Shown: in pieces, positions 33,055 through 37,682 of the stretch
Position numbering within the stretch: the first letter of the stretch is position 1
Layout of the letters: each line of letters begins with the position of its first letter
Assembly (NCBI RefSeq): GCF_003034985.1
Contig: NZ_PZKG01000032.1
Coordinates: 1 to 37,682 of the forward strand
Reading direction: 5' to 3'
Origin: Cereibacter changlensis JA139
GTDB taxonomy: Bacteria; Pseudomonadota; Alphaproteobacteria; Rhodobacterales; Rhodobacteraceae
Length of the DNA stretch: 37,682 bases
The notes under the pieces: generated by a model
Told to the model about the DNA's origin: nothing
Databases searched by the model: none
The model's input: only the letters and a program-made list of their open reading frames with translations
Translations under genes and position numbers: made by a program

Positions 33055-33795
33055 ATGATCACCCAAGGCGCACCGGCCAGCAAGGCGGTTACCTACAGCC
33101 GCGTCATGCTCAAGATCTCCGGCGAGGCGCTGATGGGCGACCAGGGCTTCGGCCTGCACCCGCCGACCGTGCAGCGCATCGCCAACGAGGTGAAGACCGT
33201 CCACGATCTCGGCGTCGAGATCTGCATGGTGATCGGCGGCGGCAACATCTTCCGCGGCCTGCAGGGCTCGGCCCAGGGGATGGAGCGGACCACCGCCGAT
33301 TACATGGGCATGCTCGCCACGGTGATGAACGCGTTGGCCATGCAGGCGGCGCTGGAATCGCTCGGCATCTTCACAAGGGTGATCTCGGCCATCCCGATGG
33401 ACCAGGTCTGCGAGCCCTACATCCGCCGCCGCGCCGTGCGCCACTTGGAAAAGAAGCGCGTGTGCATCTTTGCCGCAGGCACCGGCAACCCCTATTTCAC
33501 CACCGACACCGCGGCCACGCTGCGCGCCAACGAGATGGCCTGCCAGGCGATCTTCAAGGGCACCAAGGTCGACGGCGTCTACGACATGGACCCGCGCAAA
33601 CATTCCCATGCCAAGCGTTACGAGACGGTTACCTATGACGAGGTGCTGCAGAAGCATCTCGGGGTGATGGACGCCTCGGCCATCGCGCTGGCCCGCGACA
33701 ACGACCTGCCGATCATCGTCTTCAGCCTGGACGAGCCCGGCGGCTTCTGCGGCATCCTGCGCGGCGAGGGCACCTATACCCGCGTCCACGGCTGA
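33055..33795 (+). CDS. pyrH: UMP kinase
   Basis: PyrH phosphorylates UMP to UDP in pyrimidine nucleotide synthesis, as a hexamer of amino-acid-kinase fold. The 246 residues contain [75 protein letters not shown] and the end [14 protein letters not shown]. Its length is usual. It leads the cluster pyrH-frr-uppS-cdsA-dxr-rseP. The rpsB-tsf pair often found before pyrH is replaced here by the divergent miaA gene. Confidence 0.97.
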   Translation: MITQGAPASKAVTYSRVMLKISGEALMGDQGFGLHPPTVQRIANEVKTVHDLGVEICMVIGGGNIFRGLQGSAQGMERTTADYMGMLATVMNALAMQAALESLGIFTRVISAIPMDQVCEPYIRRRAVRHLEKKRVCIFAAGTGNPYFTTDTAATLRANEMACQAIFKGTKVDGVYDMDPRKHSHAKRYETVTYDEVLQKHLGVMDASAIALARDNDLPIIVFSLDEPGGFCGILRGEGTYTRVHG

Positions 33796-33893
33796 GGCTT
33801 CGCCGACCCTATACCCATGCCGCGGCGGGGCTGCTATAGAGCGGCGAAACCCGCCCCGCGGACCTGACCTGCGAAAAGCTAAGGAATCACGAC

Positions 33894-34460
33894 ATGTCGC
33901 AAGAAGATCTCGACATTGACCTCGACGCCATCGAACGCCGGATGGACGGCGCCATGACCGCGCTGCGCACCGAATTCGGCTCGCTGCGCACCGGTCGCGC
34001 CTCGGCGAGCATCCTCGAGCCGATCCAGGTAGACGCCTACGGCCAGATGACCCCGATCAACCAGCTCGGCACCGTGAACGTGCCCGAGCCGCGCATGGTG
34101 GTCATCAACGTCTGGGACAAGGCGATGATCTCCAAGGTCGAGCGCGCGATCCGTGATTCCGGCATCGGCATCAACCCGGTGGTCGACGGCCCGCTGATCC
34201 GCCTGCCGATCCCCGAGCTGAACGAGGAACGCCGCACCCAGCTGACCAAGGTCGCCGCGCAATATGCCGAGCAGGCCCGGGTCGCGATCCGCAACGTGCG
34301 CCGCGACGGCATGGACCAGATCAAGAAGGCCAAGGCCGCCGGCATGTCCGAGGACGACCAGAAGATGTGGTCCGACGAGGTGCAAACTCTCACCGACAAG
34401 GCCATCGCCGTGGTAGACAGGGCGCTGGAGGCCAAGCAGGCGGAAATCATGCACGTCTGA
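33894..34460 (+). CDS. frr: Ribosome recycling factor
   Basis: With EF-G, it splits post-termination ribosomes. The 188-residue protein has [24 protein letters not shown] at the start of the long helix bundle, [30 protein letters not shown] and [21 protein letters not shown]. Its length is normal. An AAGGAA site precedes the ATG. It is 98 bp after pyrH. Confidence 0.97.
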   Translation: MSQEDLDIDLDAIERRMDGAMTALRTEFGSLRTGRASASILEPIQVDAYGQMTPINQLGTVNVPEPRMVVINVWDKAMISKVERAIRDSGIGINPVVDGPLIRLPIPELNEERRTQLTKVAAQYAEQARVAIRNVRRDGMDQIKKAKAAGMSEDDQKMWSDEVQTLTDKAIAVVDRALEAKQAEIMHV

Positions 34461-34510
34461 CGCCTCGCCTGATGCGGACGACCGGACACCTCAGCCAGAA
34501 GGGGCAGCAA

Positions 34511-35254
34511 TTGGCCGCCACCGACCCGCGCACAGCGGACCCGATCCTGCCCCGCGCCGAGCATGTGGCGATCATCATGGACGGCAACGGCCGTTGGGCC
34601 ATGCGCCGGGGCTGGCCCCGTCTGGTCGGACACCGCAAGGGCGCCGAACGGGTGAAGGAGATCGTGCGCGCCGCGCCCGGTCTCGGCATCCGCTACCTGA
34701 CGATCTACGCCTTCTCGACCGAGAACTGGAAGCGCTCCACCGAAGAGGTGCTGGGCCTGATGTCGATCTTCGCCCGCTACATCGAGCGCGAGGCCGACCG
34801 GCTTTCCGCCGAGGGCGTGCGGATGCGCTTCATCGGCGACCGCAGCCGGCTCGACGCCAAGCTGCAGCGGCTCATGCTGGGGATCGAGGCGCGCACCGCG
34901 CATCATTCGCGGCTGCACCTGACCGTGGCGATCAACTACGGCGGCCGTGACGAGCTGGTGCGGGCCGCGGCGCGGATGTGCCGCGACGTGGCCGAGGGCC
35001 GGCTCGATCCGGCCAAGGCCGACGAGGCGGCGCTGGTGGCGCGTCTCGACACCGCGGATCTTCCGGACCCCGATCTGGTGATACGCACCTCGGGCGAGAC
35101 CCGCACCTCGAACTTCCTTGCCTGGCAGGCCGCCTATGCCGAGTTCGAATTCACCCCGACCCTCTGGCCCGATTTCACCCCCGCCGAGCTGAAGTCGATC
35201 CTCGACGGCTACGCCGGGCGCGAGCGCCGATTCGGCGGGGTCGGCAAGGCATGA
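34511..35254 (+). CDS. uppS: Undecaprenyl diphosphate synthase
   Basis: It makes the C55 lipid carrier for peptidoglycan by cis-prenyl addition. Motifs: HVAIIMDGNGRWAMRRG with the catalytic D24, GHRKGAERVKEIV, YLTIYAFSTENWKR, AINYGGRDELVRA and the dimer-site RTSGETRTSNFLAWQAAYAEF (about residues 195-215), which has Thr where Lys-Arg-Leu is common. I prefer the TTG at 34511 because AAGGGG lies 7 bp upstream, giving 247 residues. ATG 34472 would add 13 residues but has no visible ribosome-binding site. The stop overlaps the cdsA start (ATGA). Confidence 0.95.
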   Translation: MAATDPRTADPILPRAEHVAIIMDGNGRWAMRRGWPRLVGHRKGAERVKEIVRAAPGLGIRYLTIYAFSTENWKRSTEEVLGLMSIFARYIEREADRLSAEGVRMRFIGDRSRLDAKLQRLMLGIEARTAHHSRLHLTVAINYGGRDELVRAAARMCRDVAEGRLDPAKADEAALVARLDTADLPDPDLVIRTSGETRTSNFLAWQAAYAEFEFTPTLWPDFTPAELKSILDGYAGRERRFGGVGKA

Positions 35255-36060
35255 GCCGGCCGCCGAAACCGAAGGGACGCTGGAACGACCTGCGCCGCCG
35301 CATGGGCTCCGCCGCCATCATGCTGGCGATCGGCGGGGTGGAGATCTGGCTCGGCGGCATGACCTTCGCCATCCTCGTGCTGATCCTCACCGGGGTGATG
35401 ATGTGGGAACTGGCGCGGATGACGGCGCCGGGCAAGGTGATGGCCAATATCGGCCTCGGCCTGATCGCCACCGCCGTGCTTTACGGCGTGCTGGCCTACC
35501 CTGAACCGCTGGGCCTCCTGCCGCTGCTGGTGCCCTCGCTGGCCGGCATCGCCGTGCCGCGGCGCGACAAGCCGATCTATTTCTTCTATGCCGCCGGGCT
35601 GATGCTGGCGGGCTTCGCGCTGATCGAGCTCCGGGCAGGGCCGGGGACTCTGGCGATCCTCTGGCTGATCGCCGTGGTCGTCGCCTCCGACGTCATGGGC
35701 TATTTCGCCGGCCGCAGCCTTGGCGGGCCGAAGTTCTGGCCGCGGGTCAGCCCGAACAAGACATGGTCCGGCACCATCGCCGGCTGGCTGGGTGCGGCAA
35801 TCGTGGGTCTTGGCTTCGTGCTGCTCGCGGATGCAGGCTGGGGGCTCATCGTCCTGTCGCCGTTCATCGCGCTGGCAGGGCAGCTTGGGGACATCGCCGA
35901 AAGCTGGATCAAGCGCCGCTCCGAGGTCAAGGACAGCTCGTCGCTGATCCCGGGCCATGGCGGCGTGCTCGACCGCTTCGACGCGCTGACCGGGGCGGTT
36001 CTGGCCGTGCTGGCGCTCAGCCTAGCATGGCCCCTGCCGCTGCCGGAAATGGGGAACTGA
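35251..36060 (+). CDS. cdsA: Phosphatidate cytidylyltransferase (CDP-diglyceride synthase)
   Basis: CdsA makes CDP-diacylglycerol for phospholipid synthesis in the inner membrane. The 269 residues contain several hydrophobic helices, DVMGYFAGRSLGGPKFWPRVSPNKTWSG in two parts, and the CDP-alcohol signature GDIAESWIKRRSEVKDSSSL followed by IPGHGGVLDRFDAL. The start codon at 35251 overlaps the uppS stop, and dxr starts 6 bp after the stop, so the operon is tight. Confidence 0.96.
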   Translation: MSRPPKPKGRWNDLRRRMGSAAIMLAIGGVEIWLGGMTFAILVLILTGVMMWELARMTAPGKVMANIGLGLIATAVLYGVLAYPEPLGLLPLLVPSLAGIAVPRRDKPIYFFYAAGLMLAGFALIELRAGPGTLAILWLIAVVVASDVMGYFAGRSLGGPKFWPRVSPNKTWSGTIAGWLGAAIVGLGFVLLADAGWGLIVLSPFIALAGQLGDIAESWIKRRSEVKDSSSLIPGHGGVLDRFDALTGAVLAVLALSLAWPLPLPEMGN

Positions 36061-36066
36061 CACGAC

Positions 36067-37251
36067 ATGCGCAGCCTGTCGATTTTCGGAGCGACCGGCT
36101 CCATCGGCGAAAGCACCTTCGATCTGGTCATGCGGCAGGGCGGCCCCGCCGCCTTCCGCACCGTGGCGCTGACCGGCGGGCGCAACGTCACGCGGCTGGC
36201 CGAGATGGCCCGCGCGCTGCAGGCCGAACTGGCCGTCACCGCGCATGACGACTGCCTGCCGGCGCTGCGCGCCGCGCTTCTGGGCAGTGGGGTCGAGGTG
36301 GCGGCGGGCGCGCAAGCCATCACTGAGGCCGCTGACCGGCCGGCCGACTGGGCGATGTCGGCCATCGTCGGCGCGGCGGGGCTGGCCCCCGGGATGCGGG
36401 CGCTGCGCCACGGCCGCACGCTGGCGCTGGCCAACAAGGAAAGCCTCGTCACCGCCGGGCCGCTGCTGATGGCCACGGCGCGGGCGCATGGCGCGACCAT
36501 CCTGCCGGTGGACAGCGAACATTCCGCCGTGTTCCAGGCGCTGATCGGCGAGGACATCGCCTGTGTCGAGCGGGTGATCATCACCGCCTCGGGCGGGCCG
36601 TTCCGCGACTGGACGCTGGAGCAGGTGCGCAATTGCACCGTGGCGCAGGCCATGGCGCATCCGAACTGGTCGATGGGCCAGCGCATCTCGATCGACAGCG
36701 CCTCCATGTTCAACAAGGCGCTGGAACTCATTGAAACCCGCGAGTTTTTCGGCTTCGCGCCCGAACAGATCGAGACCGTTGTTCATCCGCAGTCGATCAT
36801 CCACGCCATGGTCGGTTTCTGCGACGGCGCGGTGATGGCGCATCTCGGCCCGCCCGACATGCGCCACGCCATCGGCTTCGCGCTGAACTGGCCAGGCCGC
36901 GGCGAGGTGCCCGTTGCGCGGCTCGACCTCGCGCAGATCGCGAAGCTCAGCTTCCAGGCCCCTGACGAACAACGCTTTCCCGCCCTGCGCCTCGCGCGCG
37001 AGGTGATGGCGGCGGGCGGCCTCTCCGGCGCGGCCTTCAATGCCGCCAAGGAGATCGCGCTCGACCGCTTCATCGACGGCAGCATCGGCTTTCTCGACAT
37101 GGCGGCGGTGGTCGAAGAGACGCTTGCCCGAATTTCGGCGCGGAATGGCCTTGGAAATTCCCCGACCGCCCTTGAGGAAGTGCTGGCGATGGACCATCTG
37201 GCAAGGCACACGGCGGGTGACGCCGTGCGTGCCCGTCTGGAAAAAAGGTAA
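36067..37251 (+). CDS. dxr: 1-deoxy-D-xylulose 5-phosphate reductoisomerase
   Basis: Dxr commits deoxyxylulose phosphate to the MEP isoprenoid pathway using NADPH and a divalent metal. The 394 residues contain FGATGSIGESTFDL for NADPH (residues 7-20), ALANKESLVTAG, the metal ligands D149 and E151 in PVDSEHSAVFQ, the flexible loop ITASGGPFRDW, HPNWSMGQRISIDSASMFNK and FGFAPEQIETVVHPQSIIH in sequence. Its length is normal. It supplies precursors for uppS and for miaA in the same window. Confidence 0.97.
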   Translation: MRSLSIFGATGSIGESTFDLVMRQGGPAAFRTVALTGGRNVTRLAEMARALQAELAVTAHDDCLPALRAALLGSGVEVAAGAQAITEAADRPADWAMSAIVGAAGLAPGMRALRHGRTLALANKESLVTAGPLLMATARAHGATILPVDSEHSAVFQALIGEDIACVERVIITASGGPFRDWTLEQVRNCTVAQAMAHPNWSMGQRISIDSASMFNKALELIETREFFGFAPEQIETVVHPQSIIHAMVGFCDGAVMAHLGPPDMRHAIGFALNWPGRGEVPVARLDLAQIAKLSFQAPDEQRFPALRLAREVMAAGGLSGAAFNAAKEIALDRFIDGSIGFLDMAAVVEETLARISARNGLGNSPTALEEVLAMDHLARHTAGDAVRARLEKR

Positions 37252-37256
37252 AGCAG

Positions 37257-37682
37257 TTGGATATTATCGGTCTCATGCCCTCCTTCGGTGGGTTGATCTG
37301 GACGGTCGTCGCCTTCGTTCTCGCTCTTTCCGTCGTCGTGGCGGTGCATGAATACGGCCATTACATCGTCGGCCGCTGGTCCGGCATCCATGCCGAGGTC
37401 TTCTCGCTCGGCTTCGGCCCGGTGCTCTGGTCGCGCCGCGACAAGCGCGGCACCCGCTGGCAGATCGCGGCGCTGCCCTTCGGCGGCTACGTGAAGTTCC
37501 TCGGCGATTCCGACGCCGCCTCCGGCAAGGACAGCCTGACCATCCACGGCCTCTCCGAGCAGGAGAAGGCCCGCACCATGCATGGCGCGCCGCTCTGGGC
37601 GCGGGCGGCGACGGTGGCGGCGGGCCGGGGTTCAACTTCATCCTGTCGATTCTCGTCTTCTCCGGCTTCTTCCTGCTGAACG
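37257..37682 (+). CDS. rseP: RseP-type site-2 metalloprotease, 5' part, with a one-base frame break
   Basis: RseP cuts membrane-bound anti-sigma factors and other peptides inside the membrane. The visible part has the zinc motif HEYGH (H31, H35), SLGFGPVLWSRRDKRGTRW, PFGGYVKFLGD and AAG. The start is a TTG at 37257 after AAAGGT; ATG 37275 is an alternative. At 37625-37626 the frame breaks: the sequence reads GGCCGGGG where GGCCCGGGG would continue into PGFNFILSILVFSGFFLLN. That motif, PG followed by FNF, is the known conserved turn before the next helix. A single missing C is thus indicated. The gene runs off the right edge. Confidence 0.93.

Overview
The window is about 37.7 kb of GC-rich DNA (roughly two thirds G+C by eye) from an alphaproteobacterium, most likely a Rhodobacteraceae member (Rhodobacter/Paracoccus-like). 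The grounds are gene order and family features: a tRNA-Leu/tig pair, rpsF-rpsR-rplI, a ccmI-ruvX-DUF1289 operon, a heterotetrameric sarcosine oxidase operon, yfgM-like/bamB/der, and pyrH-frr-uppS-cdsA-dxr-rseP. The species cannot be fixed from the sequence alone. Most of the window is well-preserved housekeeping DNA. I see no phage, insertion sequence, integron or CRISPR array.

Layout. 1-2.3 kb: the end of an NAD(P)H-hydrate dehydratase gene, tRNA-Leu(UAG) and trigger factor. 2.3-2.6 kb: a decayed nucleotidyltransferase-fold remnant. 2.6-4.1 kb: the ribosomal operon rpsF-rpsR-rplI (minus). 4.2-6.2 kb: a secreted YceI protein facing a cytochrome b561-YceI fusion. 6.4-7.3 kb: fabD, followed by a large inverted repeat that ends convergently on the ccmI-ruvX-DUF1289 operon (minus, 7.6-9.5 kb). 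9.8-15.4 kb: soxB, an unrecognised membrane-protein gene, soxD, soxA and soxG. 15.7-17.6 kb: Fe superoxide dismutase, then a LOG-family hydrolase and a DedA protein (minus). 17.7-24.6 kb: a LysM protein, an ATM1-like ABC exporter, a YfgM-like protein, BamB and Der. 24.7-30.9 kb: a four-gene peptide/opine-type ABC importer (minus), followed by an AraC-family regulator and miaA (minus). 33.0 kb to the end: pyrH-frr-uppS-cdsA-dxr-rseP (plus).

How the genes work together. Sarcosine oxidase demethylates sarcosine to glycine and hands the one-carbon unit to tetrahydrofolate. The ABC importer has its own AraC-type gene beside it and a promoter with two direct repeats just upstream of the -35 box, which fits local activation by substrate. 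The last cluster joins pyrimidine nucleotide supply, ribosome recycling, isoprenoid synthesis (dxr), undecaprenyl carrier synthesis (uppS), CDP-diacylglycerol synthesis (cdsA) and envelope-stress proteolysis (rseP).

Most notable items: (1) an unrecognised 122-residue single-pass membrane protein inside the sarcosine oxidase operon, with a possible promoter of its own; (2) a b561-YceI fusion facing a separate YceI gene; (3) a dispersed palindromic repeat family, present as an inverted pair after fabD and as single copies in the ABC operon and upstream of miaA; (4) candidate AraC-type operators at the transporter promoter; (5) one-base indels in C runs close to both window ends, which most simply look like sequencing errors. 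I found no clearly new multi-gene defence or mobile system.
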